Assembly (NCBI GenBank): GCA_963814095.1
Contig: CAWFBT010000030.1
Coordinates: 1 to 64,000, forward strand
Direction: 5' to 3'
DNA length: 64,000 nt
Source: JACVRW01 sp963814095
Lineage (GTDB): Bacteria > Actinomycetota > Thermoleophilia > Solirubrobacterales > Thermoleophilaceae
In this document: piece by piece, positions 17,960 to 26,705 of the stretch
How the letters are laid out: each line of letters starts with the position of its first letter
Numbering within the stretch: the stretch's first letter is position 1
Made by a program: the position numbers and the translations under genes
The notes under the pieces: generated by a model
Database searches by the model: none
Seen by the model: only the letters and a program-made list of their open reading frames with translations
Told to the model about the DNA's origin: nothing

Positions 17960-20658
17960 CGTCCGCGCTTCGCCCCCTTCTTCTTCTTCGCGCACGGCAC
18001 GGACACCTTGATCGTGGCGTTCTTGCGCTTGCCGTTCTGCCCGCGTGCGCGGAGCAGCGCGTCGTTCTTCACCTTGCAGAGGTCGCGGGTCGGGGTGAGG
18101 ATGCCCCCCGGTCCGCCTGCCAGGTTGAGGTTGAACTGGCGGATCGGGACGTCCGGGATCGACCCGAACGTGTTCTTCACGCGCGCCCCGCTGAGGTCGG
18201 TCTTCCCCTCCAGCAGGATCCGCAGCTGACCCTGGAGCGTCACGCCGAGGCCGGGGATCGAGCCGGGCTGCGCCACCAGGTGGACCGGCCCAGCGAGCCG
18301 GTTCGCCAGCAGCGGCGTGCGTGCGCTCGCCGAGCCCACGCGGGCACCCGCCGGGCAGTTACCGGCCTCGAACTGCTCGGGCGTGCAGACGTCCTCGACG
18401 TCAGTCGGGTCGAGTGCGACCCGGCGCGGCAGCCGCAGATCGACCGAGCGGGTGTTGGCCTCACCCGGATCCTGCGTGAGCTTCACGCGCAGGCCAGGCC
18501 GCCGGCCCGGCTTCGTCTTGCCGCGTCCGGTGAGTGCGACGGTCATCTTGGGCGTGAACTCGAGGCTCGAGCAGCCGCGCGCGGCGAACGGGCTCGTCTG
18601 CACCGACTGCGCGCCCTGCGTGGACCCGAGCGTCGCTGTGATCTGCTTCGCCCCGCAGCCCGTCGGGTTCAGCATGAAGCCGGGCCGATCCAGGTCGATG
18701 CCCACGGTCCGAAGCCGCAGAGGAATGCCCTGCAGGATCGTCGGCAGCGGATCGGAGACCACCTCGAGGTGCGCATCGCGCTGGTCCACACGCACGGCCG
18801 CCCTCACGACCACGGTGCCGAGGTCGAACGGGCCCGCGATCGCCCGCACGACGATCGCCAGCCCGAGTGGCGCGCCGGCGTAGCCCTCGGTGAGGTAAAC
18901 GGCTCCCGCAAGCGGGAACGGCTGTGAGCCTGCGCCGGCCTCGACGACGGTCGAGCCGACGCGGCTCTCGGCGCCGCAGGCGCCCGAAGCCGCCTGGGCG
19001 GCCGCGCACAGCGGCACGGACGCGAGCCGGCCGGTGAGGCCGGGCGGCAGGGTCAGGCTGATGCGGCCGAGCGTCTGATCGCCGTCGGGACGGCGGACCG
19101 TCATCGTGAAGCCGCCACTGTCGCCCGCCACCGGCGAGAATGCGCCGGCGACGAACGTCGGGTTGAAGCCACCGGTGCAGTTGCCGCTGACGACGAACGT
19201 GCTGGTCGTCGAGACCGGGGTCGCGCTGCTGTGTGGCTTGAGCGCCGCTGTGGTCGTCGCCGGCCCGCAGCTGGGCGGCGTCGCCAACGGCGCCCGCGGC
19301 CCGCCCTTGAACTGCAGCGAGAAGCGAGTGAACGGCAGCTCCGGGTTGTTCGCGAATGTGGCCACGAGCTGACCGGTCTGCGCGTTGGGGGCCACCGATC
19401 CACGCAGCTTCAGCGTGAAGCCGGGGCCATGACCGACCAGGAACAGCCTGTACGGGTCGCTCGCGGTCGGGCTGCCGAGGAAGATCTCGCCGGCCACCGG
19501 GTCCGCCAGCAGCGGCGAGTCGAACTCGACCGTCCCGATCTTCGAGCCGTTCGAGCATCCGGCCGGCGAGTTCCCGTCACCGAGCTGCCCGTCGGTGCAT
19601 CCCTCGAGGCCCGTGGCGAGCCCCGGTGAGATCGACATCCCCGCGGGCAGCGTCACGACCGCGTCGTCCAGGTGCCCCGAGGCGACTTCGTTCGGGTTAT
19701 CGCTCTGCGGCACCTCGATGTCGACCCGCAGCCCGGTTGGGGTGTCCCCCTGGACCGTGTCGGGTGTGACGGTCACCGAGGGGTCGAACGGAACGTCCTC
19801 ACAGCCGACCACGCCAGACGCCGAGGTCGCCTGCTCGCTGTCAGCGTCCCCCGTGTACGAGCTGATGCGCAGCAACGTGGTCAGCGGGCCGGCGCACTTC
19901 GTCGGCATCCTGAGGAACGCGACACGCGGCGCACCGCTCTCGTTGTGATCCGCGGGCACGCCCCACAGCGTGAGATCGGTGGCCAGCACCGGAATGAGCT
20001 GGGAGACGTTCTCGATGGTCGTGCGAATCCGGTACTCGCCGTTGACCTCGACGAGGTCGGCGTTGATGAACACGACGGCGAGGCCCGCGACCACGAAACC
20101 GAAGCGCGCCGCGTGCTGGCCATTCGTCTCCATGTTGTAGACCGGCGACGGGAGCGGGAAGTCCGGGGACAGGCTCACCGTCACATCGGCCTGCCCGATG
20201 TGGCTCGCGGCCGGGCAGCCCACCGGGAACGCGCGCAGCTCGCGCTCCGTGCAGGTCGGCACCGCCTGCGGGTTGCCGACCAAGCCCGGCGGCAGATCCA
20301 CTTCCACGTTCTTCAGCGCTCCGTCCGGCACCGGGACCATGAACGGAGGCTGGAGATCGGGCAGCCTGTTGAGGTCGAACCCGACGACCGCACCGTCGGG
20401 CGCCACGCCGGCGCGATCCTCGAGGACCGGGACGCCGGGCGGATCCGGCGGCACCGGCGGCGGCGGGAACTCCCTCACGGTCTCGGCGTGGAAGCTCCCC
20501 GGCACGATGCCGAACTGCGCATTCGCGGCCGGCGCTGCCACGGCGGTGAGGGCGCAGCAGGCCAGCACCGCGGTCACGAGCTTCCGCGCCTTCGAGCGAT
20601 GTGTGGTGAGAGTGGTCATCGACTGGTTCCTCTGCACGCGTGTCCCCACTCTCGTCAT
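17956..20658 (-). CDS. Large secreted repeat protein B (cassette 2, second gene)
   Basis: Intact 900-residue paralogue of the repeat protein at 4172-6959. A signal peptide (KLVTAVLACCALTAVAAPAANA) is followed by a Pro-rich stretch and then several units with the pattern LPxGLxxxxxxxxxCxxxxxxxxCPxxSxIG. Shared landmarks in the same order include LWGVPADH, IEVPQSDNPNE, FKGGPRAPLATP, LTGRLASVPLC, GPFDLGTVVVRAA, GFMLNPTGC, KNTFGSIPDVPI and a terminal GGILTPxRxLC...NGKxKN domain. It ends in a basic tail (KKKKGAKRGR). The ATG at 20658 overlaps the TGA of the propeller gene (ATGA), so the two are translationally coupled. No named family recognised. A wall-associated structural or binding role is inferred from export, beta-rich repeats and the basic tail. 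Confidence 0.75.
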   Translation of the reverse strand: MTRVGTRVQRNQSMTTLTTHRSKARKLVTAVLACCALTAVAAPAANAQFGIVPGSFHAETVREFPPPPVPPDPPGVPVLEDRAGVAPDGAVVGFDLNRLPDLQPPFMVPVPDGALKNVEVDLPPGLVGNPQAVPTCTERELRAFPVGCPAASHIGQADVTVSLSPDFPLPSPVYNMETNGQHAARFGFVVAGLAVVFINADLVEVNGEYRIRTTIENVSQLIPVLATDLTLWGVPADHNESGAPRVAFLRMPTKCAGPLTTLLRISSYTGDADSEQATSASGVVGCEDVPFDPSVTVTPDTVQGDTPTGLRVDIEVPQSDNPNEVASGHLDDAVVTLPAGMSISPGLATGLEGCTDGQLGDGNSPAGCSNGSKIGTVEFDSPLLADPVAGEIFLGSPTASDPYRLFLVGHGPGFTLKLRGSVAPNAQTGQLVATFANNPELPFTRFSLQFKGGPRAPLATPPSCGPATTTAALKPHSSATPVSTTSTFVVSGNCTGGFNPTFVAGAFSPVAGDSGGFTMTVRRPDGDQTLGRISLTLPPGLTGRLASVPLCAAAQAASGACGAESRVGSTVVEAGAGSQPFPLAGAVYLTEGYAGAPLGLAIVVRAIAGPFDLGTVVVRAAVRVDQRDAHLEVVSDPLPTILQGIPLRLRTVGIDLDRPGFMLNPTGCGAKQITATLGSTQGAQSVQTSPFAARGCSSLEFTPKMTVALTGRGKTKPGRRPGLRVKLTQDPGEANTRSVDLRLPRRVALDPTDVEDVCTPEQFEAGNCPAGARVGSASARTPLLANRLAGPVHLVAQPGSIPGLGVTLQGQLRILLEGKTDLSGARVKNTFGSIPDVPIRQFNLNLAGGPGGILTPTRDLCKVKNDALLRARGQNGKRKNATIKVSVPCAKKKKGAKRGR

Positions 20659-22826
20659 CGTCCTCGCCTCCCCGATTGAGCCTTGGGAGCTCGTAGGACC
20701 AGCGTCGTACTCCGCGTCCTGTCGTTCTCCGAGTAGGTCACGCGGATCGTCACTCGCAGGGTTCCCTTGTTCTTGAGGGCCCTGCGGGCGGCCTTCGAAA
20801 GACGCAGCGTCAGCTCCGTCGTGCCCGCGCCGTCGGCCTCGGCCCTATCGCGGGCCACCGTCACCGTCTTCTTGCCGATCTTCGCGCGGGCGCTTGCCGC
20901 GACGTCGCCGCTCCTACCCAGGTTGAGCTTCAGCGTCAGGCGGCCGGTGCGGGCGAAGCGCTTGCGCGCCTTCGCGCCGATCGAGCCGACCCTGAACCTG
21001 GCCGCGCCCTGGTCGCCCTCGGGCTCTGCGTTCACGCTGCCCGGCGTCGGGCGCGACGGCCGCTCGCCGGCCGGTCCCTGGCACGCGTCCTCGCGGCATT
21101 CTGCCGGCGGGACGGGTGTCTCGGGCGTCGGGAAGCCGCCGCCCACACGGGCGTCGTACACGTCGGGCAGGCCGTCGGTGTCGGCTTCGACCAGCTCCTC
21201 GCTGGTCGAGAAGAACACGTCCGACCCGTTCGGAGTCGCGCCGATGAAGATCGGCGCGGCCACCTGGCTCGCCTTGCCGCCGGACACGAGCGAGACCTGG
21301 CCGCCGGCGAACTCGTAGAGGTCGTACTCGAAGTTCTCATCCTCGGGCGCGATCCGATCGGCCGAGAAGAGGATGACGCTGCTGCCGTCCTCGCTCACCG
21401 TGTTGGTCAGGCCGCGTCCGTTGGCCCCGGGGTTCGGCAACTCGACGCCCGTGCCCCCGTCCGCACCCGGCGAGGCGAACGTCAGCGTGTTCGCGTCAGC
21501 GTCATACAGGTAGACGTCGTTGGTCTGGTTCTGGGTGTCCGTGTCCTCCGGCAGGAGGTTGTTGCTCGTCATGAAGGCCAGGTGGTCTCCACTGGGGGTC
21601 ACATACGCTCCACTCGGATGGCCGGACTTCGCCGGGAAGTCGAAGCTGTCCAGCGTGGCGATGAAGGTGACCACGCCGCCCCGGCTCACGTAGAGGTTGG
21701 GCTGGCCGTCGGTGGCCCCGGCGGCGAGCGCGCCCTGGGCGGCGAAGTACACGGTCCCGGCATCCTCGGACATGCCTGAGATCCAGCCTTCCTCCGCCCG
21801 TGTGTCGACGGTCGGGTCGGCCGGGTCCATGGAGAGGCGCGTGATGTCCCCGCCCGCGACGTCGACCGAGTAGATGTCCCACGACTCGTTCGTGTCGTCG
21901 TTGGTGAGCTGCTGCATGCTGCTCATCAGGACGGTCGACCCGTCCTTCGACGCCCCGAGGAACGTGACCTCCGAGGCGGCGTTGCACACCGGGTCGGGAT
22001 CCACGCGGTCGCACTCGGACACGGACAGCTCACGCGTGGTCGTCGCGTTCTCGCGCACGTAGACGCGCTGGGTGCCGCCGCACGGGTGCCCGTGAAGAAG
22101 ATCCGCGAGCCGTCGGGTGACACCGCGTTCCGGCGGCTCTCCCCGCCGACGCCCGCCACCACGAGCTCGCCGATCTGCGCACCGCAGAAGGGATCGCCCC
22201 CGGTCGGCGGCACGCTGACGTCGACGATCTGGTTGCCGACGAGGTCCTTGGCGACGTTGATCGCCGCCCTCGAGGCCGGTGTCCGTCGTCGTGAAGGCGA
22301 GGTGCGAGAGGTCGGCGGTGGCCCAGCTGTGACCGCTGATGAAGCCGATCTCGCTCAGGAAGGTGAAGGGACGACCGGGCGTGCCGGCATAGGCTGCGAG
22401 CACCGGCTCGGTCGGGCCGCCCGGCCCGCCCGGCGCGATCGGGTACGTCGAGAGCCAGACCGACTTCGAGAGGTCATCGGAGACGTCGAAGGGAAGCGCC
22501 GCGGAGAGGATCTGCCCACCGGTGTTGGCCGGCGACAGTGGGGTCGTCTCCCACCCCGACGCGCCACGCTCACCTGTGTATACGTTGAGGGCCGAGCCCT
22601 GATCGTCCGGGTGGAGGGAGCCGGCCGCGGCGTACACGAGCGCGTTCCCATCCGATTGGACGCCGAAGCCGCCAAGGATGGCGAGACCCGCGCCGGGCTT
22701 GTCGACGGGCGTGACCTGCTCCCAGACACGGCCGTTTCCGGGGGCGGCAAATGCCGCCGGTGCGAGCACCAGCGCCACAATTACGACAGGCACCATCCGG
22801 CTCGCAACCGCGAGTCCTCTCGTCAT
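20655..22826 (-). CDS. Secreted WD40-like/TolB-like beta-propeller protein (cassette 2, first gene), two compensating frameshifts
   Basis: Paralogue of the propeller at 6992-8974. The ATG at 22826 follows a strong GGAGGA site and opens a signal peptide (MVPVVIVALVLAPAAFA), then GNGRVWEQVTP. Blade motifs include VTFLGASKDGSTVLMSS, MSEDAGTVYFAAQG, TPSGDHLAFMTSN and TPNGSDVFFSTSE. After the blades come VYDARVGGGFP and CREDACQG, then a C-terminal Ig-like segment and a basic end (SGRRGR). Between about 22085 and 22262 the protein is out of frame: the correct reading there contains PPTGGDPFCGAQIGELVVAG and SPDGSRIFFTGT. One base is gained near 22262 and one C lost from a C-run near 22085, so the frame recovers. 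These are probable sequencing errors. Confidence 0.73.
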   Translation of the reverse strand: MTRGLAVASRMVPVVIVALVLAPAAFAAPGNGRVWEQVTPVDKPGAGLAILGGFGVQSDGNALVYAAAGSLHPDDQGSALNVYTGERGASGWETTPLSPANTGGQILSAALPFDVSDDLSKSVWLSTYPIAPGGPGGPTEPVLAAYAGTPGRPFTFLSEIGFISGHSWATADLSHLAFTTTDTGLEGGDQRRQGPRRQPDRRRQRAADRGRSLLRCADRRARGGGRRRGEPPERGVTRRLADLLHGHPCGGTQRVYVRENATTTRELSVSECDRVDPDPVCNAASEVTFLGASKDGSTVLMSSMQQLTNDDTNESWDIYSVDVAGGDITRLSMDPADPTVDTRAEEGWISGMSEDAGTVYFAAQGALAAGATDGQPNLYVSRGGVVTFIATLDSFDFPAKSGHPSGAYVTPSGDHLAFMTSNNLLPEDTDTQNQTNDVYLYDADANTLTFASPGADGGTGVELPNPGANGRGLTNTVSEDGSSVILFSADRIAPEDENFEYDLYEFAGGQVSLVSGGKASQVAAPIFIGATPNGSDVFFSTSEELVEADTDGLPDVYDARVGGGFPTPETPVPPAECREDACQGPAGERPSRPTPGSVNAEPEGDQGAARFRVGSIGAKARKRFARTGRLTLKLNLGRSGDVAASARAKIGKKTVTVARDRAEADGAGTTELTLRLSKAARRALKNKGTLRVTIRVTYSENDRTRSTTLVLRAPKAQSGRRGR

Positions 22827-22875
22827 CGCCACTCCTCCGTGGGCACAGGCGACCCCGAGTCGCCTTGTCTCGAAG

Positions 22876-22905
22876 AACATAAACAGCACGTTCTTCAATT
22901 GTCAA
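22876..22905 (-). promoter_or_regulatory. Sigma70-type promoter of secreted cassette 2
   Basis: On the minus strand TTGACA (22905-22900) and TATGTT (22881-22876) are separated by 18 bases. The spacer contains GAAGAACGTGCTGTT, matching GTAGAACGTGGTGTT of the promoter at 9053-9081. The predicted leader to the ATG at 22826 is about 40 bases. Confidence 0.7.
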
Positions 22906-22923
22906 GAAATCAGCGAAACTCGG

Positions 22924-24531
22924 TCAGTTAAGGAGCTTGCCCGGGTTCATGACCCCGGCCGGATCGAGGCGCTCCTTTGCGGCGCGCAGCAGCTCGAGCC
23001 CGAGCTCCCCCACCTCGGCGCGCATCCAGGGCAGATGGTCGCGGCCAACCCCGTGGTGGTGGGTGATCGTCCCGCCGCCGTCGACGATCGCCTGCGACGC
23101 GGCCTCCTTGGCAGCCCGCCACTGGCCGAGCGCGTCATCGGCCTGACCCGCGAGGTACGTGAAGTACAGCGAGGCGCCCGAACGGTAGAGGTGGGAGACG
23201 TGGCACGTGACGAGCGAGGTCGAGCCGAGCGCGCGCCGCAGCGCAGCGCCGACCGCCTCGTACAGCGCCGTCAGGTTGCTCCAGGAGGTCGCTGTCTCGA
23301 GCGTGTCGACGAGCACGCCGCGAGTGAGCAGCTCGTCGCGCAGGTAGGGCCCTGCGAAACGGCCGCGCAGCCAGATCTCGCCGGGCCTGCGCCCGAGTGA
23401 GAGGCCGCCGCCCCCGCGCAGCAGGGCCGCTGCGCGCAGCCTGCGCCGCTCGACGTCCTCCTCGTCTCCCTCGACGCCGATGATCGCCACGCAACCGCGC
23501 TCGTGGCCGGCCATCCGCAGGTAGCGCTTGACGACGCGCTCGCCGCGCCCGCCGGGCGGAGCGGCGGCGAAGCTGAGGCCGGTCTCTGCCTCGTCCGACA
23601 GACGCACCACGTCGGGCGCCGCATCCGCCTGCGCAAGCACGCGCAGCGCCTCGCAACCTTCGGCGAAGCTCCGGAACGACCAGCCCTCGTAGCGACGCTG
23701 CTGCGGCGCCGGGCGGACGCGCAGCGTGGCCTCGCAGACCACGCCGAGAACGCCCTCCGAGCCCACGAGCAGCTCACGCAGCTCCGGCCCCGCCGCGCTG
23801 GAGGGCCGCTCGCGCATGTTGAGCTCGCCCGCCGGGGCGACGAATCGCAGTCCCTCGACGAGCTCGTCGATGCGGCCGTAGCCGCTCGAAGCCTGTCCGG
23901 CCGAGCGCGTCGCCACCCAACCGCCGACGGTCGAGTACTCGAACGACTGGGGGAAGTGCCCGAGCGTGAGGCCCTCCTCCCCCAGCCGGCGCTCGACCTC
24001 GGGCCCGAGCAGCCCCGCGCCGAGCCGCGCCGTCAGCGACGTCCTGTCGATCCCCGTGATCTCGTCGAGGCGGCCCAGGTCGAGCGACACCGCGCCGGCG
24101 AACCCCTCCGCGAGCGGCTCGACCCCACCGACCACGCTGGTGCCGCCACCGAACGGCACGACCGCTGTGCGCTCCGCGGCGCAGGCGGCGAGCACGGCCG
24201 CGACCTGCTCGGCCGATCCCGGCCGCGCCACCAGGTCCGGGGCGTTCGAGACGTCCCCCGAGCGCAGCTTGATCAGGTCCGGGTAGGAGCGCCCGAGGGC
24301 GTGTGTGACGCGTGCCTCGCGGTCGTCGCGCAGGTTGTCCACCCCGAGCAGTGCGGTCAGGCGGGCACGCAGCCGCGCCGGCAGGCGCGGCTCGGGCAGT
24401 CGCACCTCCTCGAGCGCCACCGGCGTGCGCCGCTGACCCGCCGGCACTCCGAGCTGCGACTCGAGCAGGAAGCTCGCCGTCTCGGGCAGCTCCACGTCGT
24501 GGCCGTCGTCGCCCCAGCCCCACCAGCGCAT
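22924..24531 (-). CDS. FAD-binding oxidase, alkyldihydroxyacetone-phosphate synthase-like
   Basis: A 535-residue VAO-type flavoprotein. The FAD-binding half (about residues 95-280) has VVPFGGGTSVVGGVEP, SLDLGRLDEI and FPQSFEYSTVGGWVATRSAGQASSGYG. The C-terminal cap has TCHVSHLYRSGASLYFTY and the THHHGVGRDHLPW motif, which matches the His-rich active site of alkyl-DHAP synthases and related glycolate/lactate oxidases. It ends with DPAGVMNPGKLL, typical of the family. The ATG at 24531 shares one base with the upstream stop codon, pointing to one operon with the SRPBCC and apt genes. Ether-lipid synthesis is possible but the substrate is not proven by sequence. Confidence 0.87.
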   Translation of the reverse strand: MRWWGWGDDGHDVELPETASFLLESQLGVPAGQRRTPVALEEVRLPEPRLPARLRARLTALLGVDNLRDDREARVTHALGRSYPDLIKLRSGDVSNAPDLVARPGSAEQVAAVLAACAAERTAVVPFGGGTSVVGGVEPLAEGFAGAVSLDLGRLDEITGIDRTSLTARLGAGLLGPEVERRLGEEGLTLGHFPQSFEYSTVGGWVATRSAGQASSGYGRIDELVEGLRFVAPAGELNMRERPSSAAGPELRELLVGSEGVLGVVCEATLRVRPAPQQRRYEGWSFRSFAEGCEALRVLAQADAAPDVVRLSDEAETGLSFAAAPPGGRGERVVKRYLRMAGHERGCVAIIGVEGDEEDVERRRLRAAALLRGGGGLSLGRRPGEIWLRGRFAGPYLRDELLTRGVLVDTLETATSWSNLTALYEAVGAALRRALGSTSLVTCHVSHLYRSGASLYFTYLAGQADDALGQWRAAKEAASQAIVDGGGTITHHHGVGRDHLPWMRAEVGELGLELLRAAKERLDPAGVMNPGKLLN

Positions 24532-24974
24532 CAGCCGGCCTCCCCGCCGAGCAGCTCCGCCAGGCCGTCGCACGCGCCCGACACCTGCCGCGTCGCCGCG
24601 GCGCGCATCTGGAAGGGGCTGAAGCGAGCCCAGCCTCGCGGCCGGTGCTCGACCGAGATGCGTACGAGTGTGCCGCCGTCGCTCGGCTCCAGCGTGATCT
24701 CGGTGGTCGACGCGGACAGGATCCGCTCGAAGGGCGATTCCTCGACCTCGTGCCTCCACACCAGGCGCACGGGCTCGTCGGCCTCGACACGCGTGTAGTC
24801 GGCCCGCACCGCCTTCCCGCCAGGCGACATCAGCACCTTGGTCCAGGCCTCGGGCGAGGCGTCCTCGACGCGCGACACGCTCGGCCACCAGGCCGGGAGC
24901 CGAGCGGGGTTGCTGACCACGCGCCAGACCTCCTCGGGCGGTGCCGAGACGAGCGTCTCGCGCCGCACGATCAC
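24531..24974 (-). CDS. SRPBCC/polyketide cyclase-like START-domain protein
   Basis: A 147-residue helix-grip protein. The N-terminal RETLVSAPPEEVWRVVSNPARLPAWWPSV segment is the classic start of the SRPBCC fold, and EITLEPSDGGTLVRISVEHRP forms the later strands. The final helix is FSPFQMRAAATRQVSGACDGLAELL. Such proteins bind hydrophobic ligands. The GTG at 24974 overlaps the TGA of apt (GTGA) and the stop touches the ATG of the oxidase, so it sits in the middle of an operon and may serve the oxidase as a lipid-handling partner (inference). Confidence 0.8.
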   Translation of the reverse strand: MIVRRETLVSAPPEEVWRVVSNPARLPAWWPSVSRVEDASPEAWTKVLMSPGGKAVRADYTRVEADEPVRLVWRHEVEESPFERILSASTTEITLEPSDGGTLVRISVEHRPRGWARFSPFQMRAAATRQVSGACDGLAELLGGEAG

Positions 24975-25492
24975 TCGGAGTCGTAGACGACGAGGGACCT
25001 GACGTCGTACGCGCTGAGCCGCTCGCGCCCGTTGAGGAAGGCCAGCTCGATCACAAAGGCGCATCCTGCCACGACGCCGCCCGCCTGCTCCACCAGGCCA
25101 CACAGCGCGCCCGCGGTCCCGCCTGTGGCGAGCAGGTCATCGTGGACGAGCACTCGCGCTCCGTCGCGGATCGCGTCGGCATGGACCTCGAGCGCGTCCA
25201 CCCCGTATTCGAGCTCGTATTCGACGGACGAGATCTCGCGCGGCAGCTTGCCCGGCTTGCGCGCGAGGATGAAGCCGGCGTCCGCGGCCGCCGCAACCGC
25301 CGCGCCAAGCACGAAGCCGCGTGCTTCGGCGGAGACCACGTACTCGACCGAGCGCGCGCGGGCGTAGTCAGCGAGCTCACCGATCGCGAACTGCAGCGCC
25401 TCGCGGTCGAGGAACAGCGGCGTGATGTCCTTGAAGACGATTCCCGGCTTCGGGAAGTCCGGGATGTCCTCGATGTGCTCCTCCAGGCGCAC
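24971..25492 (-). CDS. apt: Adenine phosphoribosyltransferase
   Basis: Salvages adenine to AMP with PRPP. A 173-residue protein of family length with PDFPKPGIVFKDITPLF at the N-terminus, the substrate loop YVVSAEARGFVLGAAVA and the PRPP-binding motif VLVHDDLLATGGTA. It starts seven bases after the MerR gene ends and overlaps the next gene by four bases. Confidence 0.95.
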   Translation of the reverse strand: MRLEEHIEDIPDFPKPGIVFKDITPLFLDREALQFAIGELADYARARSVEYVVSAEARGFVLGAAVAAAADAGFILARKPGKLPREISSVEYELEYGVDALEVHADAIRDGARVLVHDDLLATGGTAGALCGLVEQAGGVVAGCAFVIELAFLNGRERLSAYDVRSLVVYDSE

Positions 25493-25499
25493 GGCGCGC

Positions 25500-26231
25500 T
25501 CAGCGGGCGAGTCTGCGCAGGTCGCGCACGAGCAGCAGGTGCTTCAGATGCGAGGCGATCGCCGCCAGGTTCTCCAGCGCCTCGACCGCCTCCTTGCGCC
25601 GCTCCGGGTTCCGCGAGCGCAGCGCGGGCGCCAGGATCTGTTCCAGCAGGGCCGCCTCGCGGTCCGCGGAGGTGCGGAAGACGCGCAGGTTGCGGCCACC
25701 GACGCCGAAGCGCTTCAGCTCAGTCACCGCCCGCACGATCTCGCGCTCGGTGTCGTCGTAGAGGGTCTCGCCCTCGTGACGCTCGCCCTTGATCACGCCG
25801 AAGTCCTCCAGCTCCTTGACGAGCGCCCGGTCGGCGCCCGTGTCCTCGAGCACCTCGTCGAGCCGGTAGAGCGAACCTGGGCCGCGCAGCGCGAAGGTCG
25901 AGCGCCGAAGCGCGCGCGGATCCGGGCCGGTGGCCTCGGTCACGTCGCTGTCGGCACGGCCGGCGGCGAGCTCCTGGCGGATCACGCGCAGCGGCAGGAA
26001 CTCGTCGCGCTGCAGGCGCAGGATCGTGCGCAGCCGGTCCACGTCGGCGGCCGCGTAGAGCCGGTAGCCGCCCGGGGTGCGTCGCGGAGCAAGCAGCTTC
26101 TGGTCCTCGAGGTAGCGAATCTTCGAGATCGAGATGTCCGGGAACTCGCGCTCGAGCTGCTTGCAGACGGCGCCGATCGTCAACGCCTTCTCCTTGCGCG
26201 CCGGCGCCTCCCCTGTGACTTCGGTGCTCAC
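25500..26231 (-). CDS. MerR-family transcriptional regulator (FtsR/Rv1828-like)
   Basis: A 243-residue DNA-binding protein. The MerR winged helix is at about residues 17-85: LTIGAVCKQLEREFPDISISKIRYLEDQKLLAPRRT, with GGYRLYAAADVDRL as the wing. A longer C-terminal part follows, without the metal-binding cysteines of classical MerR. Position next to a GarA-like FHA gene matches the actinobacterial garA-Rv1828/FtsR pair, where the regulator affects division genes. The ATG at 26231 overlaps the FHA gene stop by four bases. Targets here are unknown; a palindrome at 27019-27031 is one candidate site. Confidence 0.85.
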   Translation of the reverse strand: MSTEVTGEAPARKEKALTIGAVCKQLEREFPDISISKIRYLEDQKLLAPRRTPGGYRLYAAADVDRLRTILRLQRDEFLPLRVIRQELAAGRADSDVTEATGPDPRALRRSTFALRGPGSLYRLDEVLEDTGADRALVKELEDFGVIKGERHEGETLYDDTEREIVRAVTELKRFGVGGRNLRVFRTSADREAALLEQILAPALRSRNPERRKEAVEALENLAAIASHLKHLLLVRDLRRLAR

Positions 26232-26695
26232 CGCTCGTCGAGGTAGGTCAGCTTGTACTTGCCGACCTGGAGCTCGTCGCCGTTCTGCAGGCGATGCGAC
26301 TCGATCCGGTGGCGATTCACGTAGGTGCCGTTGAGCGAGCCCAGGTCGTCGATATAGAGCCCGTCGCGGCGCCGCACGAGCAGCGCGTGGTTGCGCGAGA
26401 CCGTCACATCGTCGAGAAAGACCTCCGCCTCGGGGCTGCGCCCGATCGTCATCCGCTCGCCGGTGATGTTGAACGCCTCTCCGGCGCGGCCGCCGCCGGC
26501 TCTGATCACCAGCGTGGCGCCCTCATGCGTCACTTCTTCGAGGTCCACGGCGCGCAGCTCCCCGCTTTCATCCAGTTGATAGACCTCGGTCGTGTCGCCG
26601 GAGCCGGATTCGCTCGCCTCGCCGAGGAACGCACCGCAGCGCTGGCAGTAGTTCGCGCCCTCGGCGTTGACGAAGCCGCACTCGGGGCAGTGCAC
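26228..26695 (-). CDS. GarA-like FHA-domain protein with an N-terminal zinc ribbon
   Basis: A 155-residue protein. An N-terminal zinc ribbon (CPECGFVNAEGANYCQRCG) precedes a linker with DTTEVYQLD and a C-terminal FHA domain (about residues 65-150) with GRSPEAEVFLDD, VSRNHALLVRR and DDLGSLNGTYVN. Mycobacterial GarA has an N-terminal ETTSVFR-type phosphorylation motif that its own FHA domain binds after Ser/Thr kinase action; the DTTEV element occupies the same place. GarA controls glutamate and 2-oxoglutarate enzymes. That role here is inferred from motif and synteny with pgsA and the MerR gene. The GTG start at 26695 lies 11 bases after the RsiG-like gene. Confidence 0.85.
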   Translation of the reverse strand: MHCPECGFVNAEGANYCQRCGAFLGEASESGSGDTTEVYQLDESGELRAVDLEEVTHEGATLVIRAGGGRAGEAFNITGERMTIGRSPEAEVFLDDVTVSRNHALLVRRRDGLYIDDLGSLNGTYVNRHRIESHRLQNGDELQVGKYKLTYLDER

Positions 26696-26705
26696 CGTGC
26701 CGTCC

